Positions 46,251-58,187 are shown, counted from the first letter of the stretch. The stretch is 64,000 nucleotides of DNA from Hydrangea macrophylla (GCA_033977485.1 CM066989.1:99219887-99283886); one strand, 5' to 3'. Translations and numbers: made by a program. The notes: generated by a model not told the origin, from the sequence alone.

Positions 46251-47541
46251 AGCTGTCACCATGGCTTCTTTGAGTCTATGGAAAGCAAGTTTTGCTTCAG
46301 TAGTCCATTTGAAGTTTCCCATTTTCAGAAGTTGAGTGAGAGGCTTAGCTATGATCCTATATCCCTTAATGAACTTACTATAGTATCTGGTGAGTCCTAG
46401 GAAACCCCTTAAGCCCTTGAGAGTTATAGGCAACTTCCAGTCTTCCATGTACAGTACCTTAGATTTATCCATACCTACCCCATCTTTGGACACTACATGG
46501 CCCAAATATTCCACAGAATCTCTTCCAAAATAGCATTTACTACCCTTAACCTTAAGGTTGATGTCTTGTAATATTTGTAACACAGTATGGAGATGTTTTA
46601 GGTACTCTTCTAGGATTTGCTGAAGATGAATATGTCATCAAAGAAGGCTAAATTAAACATTCGAAGGTAAGGCCTAAATATGTCATTCATAAGTGATTGG
46701 AAAGTCAAGGGGGCATTACTCAATCCAAAGGGCATTACCAAAAACTAGTAGTGCCCGTCATGTGTTCGGAAAGCTGTCTTGTGGACATCTTCTTCTTTCA
46801 TCCTAATTTGATGGTATCCCGACCGCAAATCCAGCTTCAAAAATATCACTGACCCGTGAAGTACATCAAGTAATTCATCAATAACCAGAATAGGGAATTT
46901 ATCTTTAACAGATGTTGTATTTAGTGCCCTATAGTTCACATACATTCTCCATCCCCCATCTATCATTTTGACTAAAGATACGGGAGAGCTGAAAGGACTT
47001 GTGCTAGGTCTTACCACCCCATTTTCAATCAATTCTTTCACAATTTTTTCTATTTCAGATTTCTGAAAGTGTGGATACCTATAAGACCTGACTTTTACTG
47101 GTGGTGTTCCAGGGAGTAGGGGAATGGAATGGTTATGAGTTTTAGGTGGTAGAAGGCTTTTTGATCCTATGAATAATTCTTTAAATTGGTATAGCAAGGG
47201 TTGTAACTCCACTGGTGGTAGGACGTGGTTTTCCTCAGACCTGAGTGACATTAATTGGGCTATAATTCCACCTTTCTCCTGTTGGGGTAACTTAATTATG
47301 AATCGGTTATTTACTAAAGTCATAGAAGGAGGGCCTGCCCCTTGTAGTTTGTAACTCTGACCTTGGATAGAGAACTCCATGGTTTTCTTTGCAAAATCTT
47401 GTAATATTGGGCCCAGAGATTCTAACCATTCAGCTCCCAAAACTATATCACACCCCATAACTGGTAAAATAGAGAAATTCAACTTACAGTGGTACTTCTG
47501 GATTTGGAAAGGAGTTTCCTTTAATTTTTATTCACTATGCA
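46251..47541 (-). pseudogene. Chromovirus reverse transcriptase, broken
   Basis: The minus-strand frame 46745-47482 carries the RT entry (VRPSTSPFSSPVSLVKMIDGGWRM, YRALN, LKLDLRSGYHQI). The catalytic FFDDIF follows near 46640 in a shifted frame, and 46161-46583 holds the GHVVSKDGV, GFLGLTRYYSKFI and connection region. At least one stop (46745) and one frameshift separate them. Confidence 0.9.
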
Positions 47542-47835
47542 TTACAGCTTCATCTGTTGCATATACTTTAAAGTTGAACCCATGTCTTTCATGCTACTCA
47601 TACCCTTAGCTAAGAAGGGGTGCACAAAATTGTGCATAGATCGAGAATCTATCAAGATGTTCACCTTTTGGTATCCCAAGAGACCTTGGATTCTCATGGT
47701 TTGGGGCTTAGTGGAACCAGTGAGAGCATGTAGGGATATCGTGGGGCTTTTTTTTGGATTTATCAATTCTTGAGTTGTTGTCTCAGAGTTCATTTGTTTA
47801 GTTCCCTCGTCTTCCTCTTCTTCTTTAACTTCCAT
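47542..47835 (-). pseudogene. Chromovirus aspartic protease
   Basis: The minus-strand frame holds the MRIQGLLGYQKVNILIDSRSMHNFV region; the active-site Asp is present but the following Ser-Gly is Ser-Arg, so the enzyme would be inactive. A stop follows at 47542. Confidence 0.8.
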
Positions 47836-48145
47836 TAACAGAATATAGGCCCTTTTGCATTGATGTCCTGGTCTGTAAGTTTCACCCCACTTGAAACAAA
47901 GATTATTATACCTTTTGTCTTGTATTTCAGCAGTGGTTAGCCTTTTGATAGGTTAAGTGATCAGTTTGGTGACTGTTACTTGGGTTGAAGGAAGGTTGGG
48001 TTGGAAGTGAGATTGGTGAGTTTTATTAAAATTGGTAACTGAAGGGAAACTCTTACCATTATTCCATTTGTGTCTAGGTCTTCTAGCTTTAACCTTTTTC
48101 TCTTGGAATCGAGCTATCTTCATAGCATGAGCAAGAGTGGGTGTG
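47836..48145 (-). pseudogene. Chromovirus gag C-terminus, cut by the Tat-like element
   Basis: The minus strand reads PTLAHAMKIARFQEKK near 48100, typical of the gag C-terminal part, then a K/R-rich stretch and a degenerate zinc-knuckle region (near 47890). The frame is cut at about 48145, where the next LTR begins; the N-terminal gag is not in the window. Confidence 0.7.
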
Positions 48146-50543
48146 TGGGTACCTGAACCAAGCTTGGGGCCTAGAAGGATTAAGCTCGCTTGATTGTCCC
48201 ATTTTAAATCTCACGCCAACAGTCATGAGTGAGGTTCACCACCCTTCATTAGCTTTTATCCGATCTGACCGATCTGGATTACTCGTATTTTGGATTCCAT
48301 GGGCCGTTTTATCCAACCCGAGGCAACTATCGATGCCCATGATCCATATCCGAGGCTACACGAGTCCGGAGAGATCCTCACTAATAGAGTCTCCACTTGG
48401 TTTGATAAAGGAAACCAAGAAAACTAAATCTATCAAAGAACTCGGTTCAGGGGTTAAGGTACGAGAGAGGAAGGAGCTAGATCGTGCTAAAACACTCCCT
48501 CTCGCCCCATCGTGAGATAGGCCTCTACTCAGCTTTCAAGGTGTTTGACTAGACATTATGAGGACCATTTAAATTATTTCTAATGCAATCCTAATTCAAG
48601 TTATAAACAACTAATTAAAGAAAATTGTGCAAGAAACTGTACAAGTACATGCAATGCATATGCTAAAATAGTAAGTGAGGGACCAAACATATTACTACGC
48701 TCCCCTATGCATGCGAAAGGAAATAAAATTGAATTAAACGTGAAAATCACACACAAAACCCTAGAAAAACATGAATTCTATACACTCGTAATCATGTAAG
48801 GAATTTAAATATGTGTTTTATCCACCTATGCATGCTCCTATGTGATCCTAGGAAAGCAGTAAATAAGAATAAATGAAGGAACTTACCCGGGGATAGCATA
48901 GCATTCCAATTATCCTAACTAACCATTGTTAGGACAATAAAAGCATAATATATGGAGGATAATCTAAGCATACCCTACTATTCTTAGCATGGATAGCATG
49001 TATGTATGTCCAAACATGACTACTATATGCAATAGTGTGCATGTGTAAGCTTAATTAGGATGTTATCCCTAGTATGGATAACCTACTATTCTAAGTGAGA
49101 ATAGTGTGCAAGTGTATGCATGTGTATGGATATGAATTAATTCATGAATTAAACTAGTTATGAATTAATTACTATGCATGGATAAAACAGGGATATCATG
49201 GATAGCCTACTATCCCAAATAATATGGATTACTACATGATTCCTATGTGAGTGCCCTAGTTCTAGACTCGTAGATCCAATTAAGGCTTTGTCATCTCCGG
49301 GGTCGGATATCCATGGATTGAATACCAACCCCATAGCTTCAGCTACCACAACATTTGGGGGTAGTTCTACCTGGGATAACTCTACTTTAATGGATACTAC
49401 AAACAAGGAAATACAACTACCCTAGAACCTTAAAGATTAAAAGCAATAAAAATGAAGAATGCAAAAAACAAACAAGAAATTCAGCCTAGATCTAATAAAA
49501 TAAAGATCAAAACTTGAAAATAAATCAAAAAAATAAAGAAGAAGAAGGGGCTTACCTCAAGAAATTCCCTCAGAATACTTCTGCAGGGCTTCGACAGCAC
49601 CGTGGACTCCAAGAACCCTAAAACCAAAAGATTAAACTATCAAAAGAACTTTGAGTGCTTCGAAATCCTCCAAGGGGGCTTCCTTGAGCTCTCTCGTTCT
49701 CAAGATTTTGAGGTGTGTTAGATGGGGAGGGGAGTGTCCCCTTTTATAGTTGGAGATTTGGGTGGAAACTCTTATAGTTAAGCGATGTGGGATAAAAGAA
49801 ACACACTTTTCACTTTTTTGGGCATTTTCACACGAATTGGGTTCAAATCAAGGGTCCAGAATACATCTGAGACATCTAAAAGCCATAGTGGCACTCAAGG
49901 CTACCACACGGCAGTCCGAGAGTGCCGTGCGACACTCAACTGAGAACCACCATGGCTCTCAGTCCAGAAGTTGTGTTTTTCTTCCAGACTTCCCGGACTT
50001 TGTTCTCTCACCATGGTTATCCTTTTTGGGCTTGTCATGTACCATTGGAAAGGTATAGGAGTGTAGTTTAAGATTTTTTTGGTCTATTTCAAAAAAAGTT
50101 TGTAGATTTGAGTTATGATCAAAAGAGTGAGGCTGACTCCAAGAAGAAGCAAACATGTGAGGTGTAAAAAGGGTGAAAGTTATCCTAAATGGTTTTTGGA
50201 CAATGTGAAGGCTTGGGTCACTAATTTAGCCTATTTTAGGACTATTTTGTAAAGGGAGTTCTCAGGATCCCACCCCGAGGTCCGAATTTTGCTCGATGAA
50301 AGGTGATTTTTTTTTTATCATTTTATGTGAAAAGCTCCCCTAAATTGGGTTTTGTCTCTAATTTAGATTTCTAACATACCTAAGTCTTCCTAGATATCAT
50401 TCTAATGTATCTCAAAGACCACAGTGCTTCACGAAGTTTTGCTTATGAAATTGACATTCCACAAAGCCTGATTCCAGTCATCAGATTGTTCTTGAGGCGG
50501 GGTTCCTTAAGTCGAACGGACAAACCAAAATAGGGTTTTTACA
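48146..50543 (-). mobile_element. 3' LTR (about 2.4 kb) of a Tat-like Ty3/Gypsy element
   Basis: On the minus strand it starts TGTAAAAACCC at 50543, directly after a purine-rich AAAGAGAGGCAAAC, and ends GGTACCCA at 48146. A TATA-like TATAAAAGG (near 49745, sense on minus) marks the promoter. It shares the GAGTAGAGGCCTATC / GAGATAGG segment with the solo LTR at 36842-39765. Plus-strand ORFs within are not recognisable proteins. Confidence 0.7.
49885..49970. repeat. GAGTGCC / GGCACTC palindromic words in the Tat-like LTR
   Basis: GTGGCACTC, CCGAGAGTGCCGTGCGACACTC and CCACCATGGCTCTC lie within 80 bp; nearly the same words recur at 52425-52490. Confidence 0.8.
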
Positions 50544-50874
50544 GTTTGCCTCTCTTTGATAGAGTTTTGCAAGCAACGCTTGTCATAAGGGAATGTCAAA
50601 GCATGCATGATAGCCTTTTAGTGAGTTTAGAAGGCTTTAGGAAGAAAATTGAGAAAATAAAAACATGCAAGCACACAAAAAAACCTCAAAAATCAAGTGG
50701 TCACGCTCGAAAGAGCTGCCTACGTATTCCCTTACAAGAAATCAGACCAACTGTAGTTCAACGAGCACACCTCATGCAAGCAATAATTCAAGTAAAACAC
50801 AATGAATGATATAAGACTCAAACTAATGCTAATGTGCAAGATACTCGGGGATTGTTTCTTTTGGAACCATGGAT

Positions 50875-51056
50875 GATCACAACGGGGTGTCGTATTGCAG
50901 ACGATTCAATAGGGTGTCCTATAGCAGATGATTCAACGGGCTGTCCTATCATGGATGATTCAATGGGGTGTCCTATCACAGACAATTCAATGGGGTATCC
51001 TATTGCGGATGATTCAACGGGGTGTCCTATCGCGGATGATGCAATGAGGTATTGCC
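50875..51056. repeat. 27-bp tandem array, about 6.5 copies
   Basis: The unit is GGGTGTCCTATCGCGGATGA followed by TTCAATG. Since 27 is a multiple of 3, both strands stay open: plus encodes repeats of GCPIADDST, minus repeats of HPIESSAIG. No start context, domain or neighbouring exon supports a protein. Confidence 0.9.
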
Positions 51057-51077
51057 TCAATCTAGAGGACTTTCATA

Positions 51078-51790
51078 GTTTTGCCTCATCTTGAGAGCTT
51101 TACGACATCTACACAGCAGCCAAAATGAAGAATTAGAGACTATTCGACGAATTTAATACACTTATTCAAGAAAAACAATTCAAATTTAATGTGATAACTC
51201 CCTCAGAACTGAAGATTGGATTCAAAAGCTCACTAAGGGTAACTAGTTTCCACTACTTATTCCTTAACGTACAAAAGACATATTAACTCTTATATCTCCG
51301 TGCGTAGCTCTTCAAGCTAGGTGGAGATAAATAGGTTTTTAGAGCCACTTAAGGTGAACTGGACCTGAGATACGCAATGATGAGCCATAATTTCAAGCGA
51401 ACATCATGAGCGCTTGCCTTATCTTGAGGGCTTCATGAAAACGGTTTGCCTCATCTTGAGGGCTTTACGACATCTTCATGCGTAGCTCTTCGAGCTAGGT
51501 GGAGACAAACAGGTCTCCAAAGCCACTTAAGGTGAACTAGACCTAAGATACACAATGATGAGCCAGTTATGGTGAACATCACGAGCACTTGCCTCATCTT
51601 AAGGGCTTCGCGACAACAGTTTGCCTCATCTTGAGGGCTTTACGACATCTTTGTACGTAGCTCTTTGAGCTAGGTGGAGACAAATAGGTCTCTAGAGCCA
51701 CTTAAGGTGAATTGGACCTACAATACGTGACGATGAGCCAATTATGGTAAAACATCACGGGCGTTCACAACTACGATTATCAATGCGACT
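51078..51790. repeat. Tandem repeat of about 178 bp, roughly 3.5 copies
   Basis: Each unit contains TTTGCCTCATCTTGAGGGCT, TACGACATCTT, GTAGCTCTTCGAGCTAGGTG and GAGCCACTTAAGGTGAA; copies start near 51443 and 51620, with partial or divergent copies from 51078 and 51296. It lies between the antisense gene and the 3' LTR of the Tat-like element. Confidence 0.85.
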
Positions 51791-52420
51791 ACTGACATCT
51801 TCTAGCATAGCTCTTCGAGCCAAGCGAGAAGGACAACCCTACTGGGGTACTCAAATTTATGGAGCTATTTAAGGCAAACCATAGGATATGACACAATGTG
51901 ATGTAACTCTGCTGGGGAAAAGGTACTCATGGAGTCGTTGAGGCAAACTAGGAGCACTACACATGGTTCAAAACTTCACTTAATTCGACTGACATGACAG
52001 TGCGGAAAGCAATGCCTTACAATTGGGATTCAATGTTCATTCAACTCAACTAGTGTAATAATTCAAGAGATTATCATGATGATACCCTATTAGGGAGATA
52101 TATGCGACATTATTTTGTAGGGGAGATTATCTCTGGAGCCTTCGAGGCTCACCATGCTTAATTCGAAACTTACTTGAATGGATGTAGGCAATGATGCGGG
52201 ACTTCTAGCAACCAATGCAATGTAATGCTAAATGAGACTAAATGCCCTGCTGGGGACTTATATGCATGCAAATGATATCTTATAAAAGTTTCCAAGAACT
52301 CAACATAGTGAAAAATTGATCAAAAATGCATCAAAAGAATCAAATCAGAGCCAAAAATGGATACGGAGACCAAGTGGGGGCATTACAGGGGCATAAATGG
52401 ATAGAACATGGAAAATTAGG
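51791..52420. mobile_element. Untranslated 3' region of the Tat-like element
   Basis: No gene. Decayed echoes of the neighbouring 178-bp repeats (AGCTCTTCGAGCCAAG near 51805, GGAGCCTTCGAGGC near 52135) and repeated CTGCTGGGGA words. Confidence 0.5.
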
Positions 52421-52424
52421 CTGA

Positions 52425-52490
52425 GTGCCATGGTGGCACTGGGAGAGTGCCGCACGACACTCTGAGAGTGCCACCATGGCTATCAGCCCC
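52425..52490. repeat. Dense GAGTGCC inverted words at the 5' side of the antisense gene
   Basis: GAGTGCCATGGTGGCACT is a near-perfect palindrome, followed by GAGAGTGCCGCACGACACTC and GAGAGTGCCACCATGG, capable of strong hairpins on either strand. Confidence 0.85.
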
Positions 52491-52727
52491 TGTTCAGGCA
52501 TTTTGTTGTTCATTTGCTACCTATTTCAAAATTTGGTTTAATTCTCTCCAAACTTGTTCCTTTTTCTCCATTTTCTCTCTATTCTTATCCTTCCAATCTA
52601 AGTTCTCTCATCCTCACTTTGGTTTTCAAAATCATCCCCTCATTAAAACTCTTGAAAATCAAACATTCACTCATTCAAAAACACTTTCCAAATCATCAAA
52701 TCACAAGATTTTCATTCAAATTCAATA

Positions 52728-54520
52728 ATGTCTTCCTCCTCTTCAGGTTCATCATTCAATATTGAGAGTGGCGGTCCTCTTCCTCTTAATCTCCAAGAGG
52801 AAAGATGTTCTAACAAACCTTCCTCTAACAATTTCCATCCCGAACAACTAATAAGAGATCCACATCAACATTTACCCTTCAAAGCTAGGGAAGGAGAGGT
52901 ATTCTCAAAACTTTTCTTTTAAAAAAACTAAATTTCTTATTTCCAAATGCAATGTACTACCAAATTGAGGCTCAATAATGAATGTATGCATGCTCTAATG
53001 TGTTTTTCTTGTGGTTGATTCCATCCCATGGGTAAGAATCAAGAGCCACCATTTTGAAAACAAGGATCATCAAATTATGCATATAAGGTGTTCATAGAAA
53101 TGCTCAACTCACCAATTTCTTCTTTCTTATCATTCTAGGTAAGGAAGGTGACCCTAAAGTGGCACATGAGCTTGAATCATGGCTATGAATGATACGGGAA
53201 ACTTCCAGAAGTTGTGAAAAACAAGGTGAAAGCTGTCGGCTTTGGGGAGTTTGTAAAGCTCTTGGTGAGTAGCTCCAACGCATTGGTGCATCTATCTAGT
53301 CCAGTGGAAAGGTGGTGGGACTCTACTAACACCTTTATTCTTCCTTTTAGGGAGATGACCATGACCCCAAAAGACTTCTCTATGATCACCGGGCTATGAG
53401 TAGGAGGAGAACCTATCATCATGGACCCTACATTGGAAACTTCTAGGCAAAAGGTGATCACTCTACTAGGAATTTACCCACCTAAAGTGGTGAGTGAAGT
53501 AGTTCCTTATGCGTGGTTTCTTAAGACCTTCCAAAGGTACAACCAATTCACTACCAATCAAATCACCTTAGCCTTCATTATGTATATTCTAGGTTGTTCC
53601 CTTTTCAGCACCAAAGTAGATAGGATTCATTTATCTATCCTTGGAAGCCTGGCTAATGTTGACCGAATCCATATATACGATGGGGGCGGTGCTAGCTTAG
53701 CTATTCTCTATAGGCAAATGGGAGAAATCTCTAGGATGTGCTCACCCTCGATTGGAGGTTTCTGGAGAGTCTGGGAGATATCACTTAACTCAGTCTCTTT
53801 TCTCTCTTTTTTCTTCTTTTTTTTTTCTTGGCATTCTAACGGTCTTCTCTCTTCTCTTCTTAACAGTTATGGAGCTTCGAACACTTTGGAATGCTCGTTC
53901 CTAAACCCATGGACTTGAGTACTAGCTTATTTCCAAGGGGTCTTAAATGGATGAAGGAGAATGTGGGCATGAAGGTCGGAGCTCACGATCTTAAGAAATG
54001 CCAAGAATTCTTAACTTGTGTTACCGGGGACTCAGTGATGTGGGACCCTTGGGCTAGAATTCCTCATGCTATAAATGCTCCCTACGCACTAGTGATTCAA
54101 TTGCCAAAGCAACGCATCCTACCCATAGGTCCTTTTGCCGCTGCTTGGTACTTAGAAGAGAGGGTCCTAAGATAGGCATGCCTCCTAGATCACTTTGTTG
54201 TACCTAACGACCCTCCTCCTAGGATGCTAGACACTCACAAGCTCTAGGGTGACGACCTCGAGGAGGCTCTCATAGGAGTGGATGGGATGCAACTAGTGGT
54301 GGATAGGAGGAGCTATGAAGGTTTTCGGGTCACCCATCTTATGTCTAATTTCCCTAGGATTGGTCGCGCTGAGGTATGAATCCTTATTAGCTTTTTTTCG
54401 TCTCATTTTTCTTGCTTAACTTGCTAAGCTCTCATTGGTTACAGGGAGGGCCTTCTACCGGAGGAGCTGGGAGTTCAAGCACTAGAGGTCAAGGGATAGG
54501 GTCGTCCTATGAAGGAGCAC
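52728..54520 (+). pseudogene. Plant-mobile-domain (aminotransferase-like) gene carried in antisense, with introns
   Basis: Plus-strand exons that read in one continuous phase-0 frame are 52728-52898, 53139-53768, 53867-54373 and 54445 to about 54520, all with GT-AG borders (the exon 2 donor AGA|GTCTGG is weak). The protein starts MSSSSSGSSFNIESGG. It has the plant mobile domain: FVKLLVSSSNALVHLS, RWWDSTNTF, PFREMTMTPKDFSMITGL, VGGEPI and later WSFEHFGMLVPKP. In-frame stops at about 53188, 53397, 54172 and 54245 make it dead. It lies on the strand opposite to the integrase, between integrase and 3' LTR, where Tat-lineage elements such as Grande are known to carry antisense ORFs. Whether it serves the element is unknown. 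Confidence 0.75.
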
Positions 54521-55240
54521 CCCGAGGTATTCTACTTCTGACCTCCCTATCATTAACTGGATGGTTTCTACCTAAGATGATGATGATCACGAGGTTCCCT
54601 ATCACATTCCATAGGTGATTCTTCAGGATTTCCAATGCATCTCTTCCAAAGTGGCCTTCGTCCCAACATCCTATATGGAAGAACATTGGAACTTGGTTGC
54701 TAGCTTAGGATCATGGATTCGCCGGCTAGAATATAAGGTAAAAATTCTCGAACCTTGCCTCAAAGTTTCACAACTATTATCTAATCTTCCTTTCTTCTCC
54801 CTCTTCTAAATAGCTTAAATCGGTTAAGCACTCTCTTCAGTCTTGTTCTGCCCAGTTTGACATTGAAAGGACAAACATGGTGAGTCGAGCATTTCTATAA
54901 ACCAGTGCAAGTTATCCTTTTACACTTATGAAATCAATGAATGCATGCATGTTTTTTCATTCTCACTTTTCCTTTTCTTGATTTGATTAACGGTTTCTTT
55001 TCCTTTCAACGCAATGAAATATATACTGGGTATAGGTATAGAGTAGAGTTGGAGATGTGATTAGGGGAATCCTCATCATATCAACCTCCTGCTAGACCCA
55101 TGCCGGAGCGGTTAGGCATTCCACTTCTCGTCATCTTGTCATCATTGAAGATGAAGATAAAGAGGAGGAACCTCCACAAGTGCGACCGAGGAGGGAAAAT
55201 GGGGGCAAGAGATGTCCTCAGGAATAGCTAGATGCTTTAT
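54521..55240 (+). pseudogene. Probable 3' exons of the antisense mobile-domain gene
   Basis: A short open piece (54630-54740) with YMEEHWNLVASLGSWIRRLE looks like a coiled-coil tail and is bordered by plausible splice sites. Further pieces near 54820-54890 and 55090-55230 (acidic DEDKEEEPP) may be the last exons. Exact structure not resolved. Confidence 0.4.
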
Positions 55241-55980
55241 CTTTACTTTCTTTGCACTACTATAGATGACTGTACTTAACTTATGGATTGTACTTGTGGA
55301 TTTCTTTCTTGCATTTCCTTTGAACTCTTGGTTGAATTGTATGAGTAGTATGCTCCCTTGGGGGACTTTCTAAGACTTTTAATACTCTTTCATGACTAGG
55401 GGTGAATGATTTAAAACACCCAGTAGGACTTCTCACACACATAACAGGACTTCAATTATGGTAATTTATAACAAGGAAACCTTTATTCTCAATCCTTCAA
55501 AATGTGTAATCAGAAAGAGGAAAAATAGTACAGGAAATGATAGAGAGAATGAAGAAACCTCCGACTTTGCTTTTAGGACTAGTCCTTTGAATAACGTAGT
55601 TTTTTTTTTTTAGTGGAATAAAACTTCAATCAATGAACTTGGTCTTGAGGAGTCTCCTTATTTAGTCTACTTTTAGCTTTTCACTTGTTCTTTGTTATGC
55701 CAATCTTATCATGCTTAACTTATCGATTCAAAGCCGGTTTATTTTATTTTTTAAGTGCATGCCTGAATCTTTTCCCTGAAATTTACATTAATGTTTGGTT
55801 CAAAGATGGGGCTAGCCTTTTTTAAAAGAAGGGTTAGGTTTCAAGACGGGGGTTGCCCCTAGTATAGGGACAGTCAATAAAAATAAATATTGGGAAGGGC
55901 TTGCCCCTAGTGTAACAAACGAATGGTAATAACTTAAGGACTTAGACCGAACCTGCTTCCAGGCTGCCTATGTATCCCAG
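55241..55980. mobile_element. Region between antisense gene and integrase of the Tat-like element
   Basis: No gene found. A repeated GGGCTTGCCCCTAGT / GGGGTTGCCCCTAGT word at 55845-55910 may be a short tandem duplication. Confidence 0.5.
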
Positions 55981-56029
55981 TGGGAATCAGGTCCATTTAC
56001 GTAGTTCGGGTAAGATGTGCATGGGTGGA

Positions 56030-56767
56030 CTAAGCATAATACTTCTTGAGGCGATCAAGATTAACAGGTTCTTTGAATTCAAGGCCATCTAGGTCTGTTA
56101 AGTAGGCTGTTCCCCCTTTGAGAATGGTCTTAACTAGGTAGGGTCCGACCCAATTGGGTTTAAACTTCCCTCTTGGATCAAAAACTGGCGCTCTCAATTC
56201 TTTCAAGACCAAGTCACCCTCAGCAATCTTCCTTGGGCGAACCTTCTTGTTATAAGCTCTAGCTATCCTTTGTTGATATTCCCGGACATGGTTTAGTGCT
56301 TCCATTTGTTTCTCATCTATCAGTGCTAGCTCTCCGTACCTCTCGCTCAACCATTGGGATTCCTTCACCTCACACTCGGCCATCACCCTTAAGGATGGTA
56401 TTTTTAGTTCTATTGGAAACACATACTCCATCCCATATACCAACGAGTATGGCGTGGCTCCAATGAATGTCTTCACAGATGTCCGATATCCCCATAAGGC
56501 GAATGGTAGCTTCTCATGCCAATCTTTATACGTGTATGCCATCTTTTGCGAAATTTCTTTTACATTCTTGTTTGAAGCTTCCACTACCCCATTGGTCTGT
56601 GGCCTATAGGGTGACGACTTATGGTGGGTGATCTTATACTCTTCTAGTAGTACTAGTACCTCATTTTTAAAATGTGACCCAACATCAAATATGATCTCGT
56701 GAGGGACCTTTAGGCACCCCATTTTGTTGGCTATCATATTTAGGAGACCCATAGCTTGGTGGTTCAC
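56030..56767 (-). pseudogene. Integrase C-terminal part of a Tat-like Ty3 element, 5' truncated
   Basis: An uninterrupted 245-codon minus-strand frame. It begins inside the catalytic core (VPHEIIFDVGSHF carries the second Asp; SSPYRPQTNGVVEASNKNV the catalytic Glu) and continues with GYRTSVKTFIGATPYSLVYG and the C-terminal GKFKPNWVGPYLVKTIL region, ending LDRLKKYYA. The absence of a chromodomain and the sequence style fit Tat/Athila rather than chromoviruses. The frame stops at the junction near 56768; the first catalytic Asp, RNase H and RT are missing, so a later insertion or deletion removed them. Confidence 0.88.
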
Positions 56768-57420
56768 GATGATTGAAAGGACTCATGGAAGTTAGTTCTA
56801 TCTCTCAAAATACTCAGAAAGTGGTACAAGTGACCAAAATACTCTTGAAAGCCCAACCACTCCTAGATTTGGACCGAAAGTTCTGGAAACATGCTACGTC
56901 ATGAGAAAAGTGATCAAATGAGTTTTGAAGCAATCAGGCAAAATCGTCAGCTCCCAGAAACCCCCGAAAGTCCCGGGAGTTTCCGGAAAGTCCCAGTTGG
57001 CCTGTTTGACCCTAGTTTGACCAGGTTTGACCAGGGTTTGACCGAAATCATCCGAACTCTCCAGAAAGTTTCGAGATTATTCTAGATCATGTGAAAAGTG
57101 CTAAAAGGAGTTTTTAAAGAAAATCAGACAAAATCGTCAGCTTCTGGGAGCTCCCAGAAGTTCCCAGAACTTTCTGAAGATCCCCAGTTTGACCGATTTG
57201 ACCTAAAATTTGACTTTGAAACCGGAGTGTCGTTCTCATTTTTGAAATATTTTTCATAGATACTAGAGGTCAATAGCTTTCCAATGGTATAGCGCACTTA
57301 ATTTTTGGATTTAAAACGAATTTATTATAAATTTCTAAAGGAGAAAAAGACGATCAAATCGGCTTTTATCATGAATACCGCAAATTTTTTCAAAGTGACT
57401 GACACGGCGAAAATCTTGTG
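56768..57420. mobile_element. Unassigned LTR- or leader-like sequence with palindromic words
   Basis: It has no ORF of note. A cluster at 56880-57190 repeats CTCCCAGAA, CCCGGGAG, GGGAGCTCCCAGAAG, TTTGACC and GTTTGACCAGG words, several self-complementary. It starts exactly where the integrase frame ends. Confidence 0.5.
56940..57185. repeat. Cluster of TCCCGGGA / GGGAGCTCCC / CCCAGAA(A/G) words
   Basis: Two sub-blocks (56945-57030 and 57135-57205) repeat CAAAATCGTCAGCT followed by self-complementary C/G words and GTTTGACC, i.e. a 190-bp imperfect tandem duplication. Confidence 0.75.
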
Positions 57421-58061
57421 CGCTCTTGTGCAACACCCAAGTGTAGGTGGACGTGCAAGTAGTAACTGGTAAGACCAGGTCGATCCCACTGGGAAGGATG
57501 AGAGATAAATTACTTAGATTAAACTCTAAAAGAAAAGAAAATTCAATATTTTAAGAGAGGCGTAGAACACAAAGTTCTACAAGTAATAACTACTAATCTT
57601 AAAAAAAAACAACTAAATTAAATTAAACTAATGATTAACTATTTAACTAAAACAAGATTTAAAAGCGGTTTTTCTTAATAAAAGAAAGTGTTGGGATCAC
57701 GCGAACCCACCATGACTCAACCATCTACCATGCAAATGCAATTAAGCTCAACGGAGGGCAACTTCTACAGTATCCCGTACTTCTCTAAAGATATAGAATC
57801 AATAGTCCTTTCATGACCGGGACTATATCATCACAATTAAGTTTGAAATACACAAAGGTGGTTTAATCCAATAGTTAAGACTCTCACCTACAATGGTGTT
57901 AGCATTGAGGGTGGTTTGCAAAATATATTGAAAGAAAACGCCTTAAGGCTTAAAGTTTAAAGACTGTTTTGACAAACTGAGCATATGGGGACAGTTTGAT
58001 AACGAATCAGTAAAGCAGAAAGTCTTGGAATACTGTATTAGATGTCCTCAAGAATCAGAGA

Positions 58062-58187
58062 CCTCGATCGATCGACGCGCTTTCTCTCGATCGAACTTCA
58101 TCATCTCTCGATCGATCGAATAACTTCGATCGCTCGACTTCGTCTCTGGTCCGATCGATCGAACTACATTCGATCGATCGAACACAG
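58062..58187. repeat. TTCGATCGATCGAA palindrome cluster A
   Basis: Seven to eight copies or variants (CGATCGATCG, CGATCGCTCG) within 125 bp. Confidence 0.9.

Noticed and set aside
49750..50058. 102-aa plus-strand ORF in the Tat-like LTR
   Set aside because: Antisense to the LTR, crosses the palindrome words, no recognised domain.
48141..50548. GTGTG/GTTTG as target duplication around 48146-50543
   Set aside because: The right side is the polypurine tract and interior of a longer element, so a duplication is not expected there; the similarity is chance.
50834..51094. 86-aa plus-strand ORF with GCPIADDST repeats as a structural protein
   Set aside because: Both strands are equally open because the unit is 27 bp, and the region is the repeat-rich tail of a retroelement; kept only as a repeat.
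53891..54175. 94-aa ORF as an independent gene
   Set aside because: It is one exon of the broken plant-mobile-domain gene (reading from the 53867 acceptor), not a separate gene.
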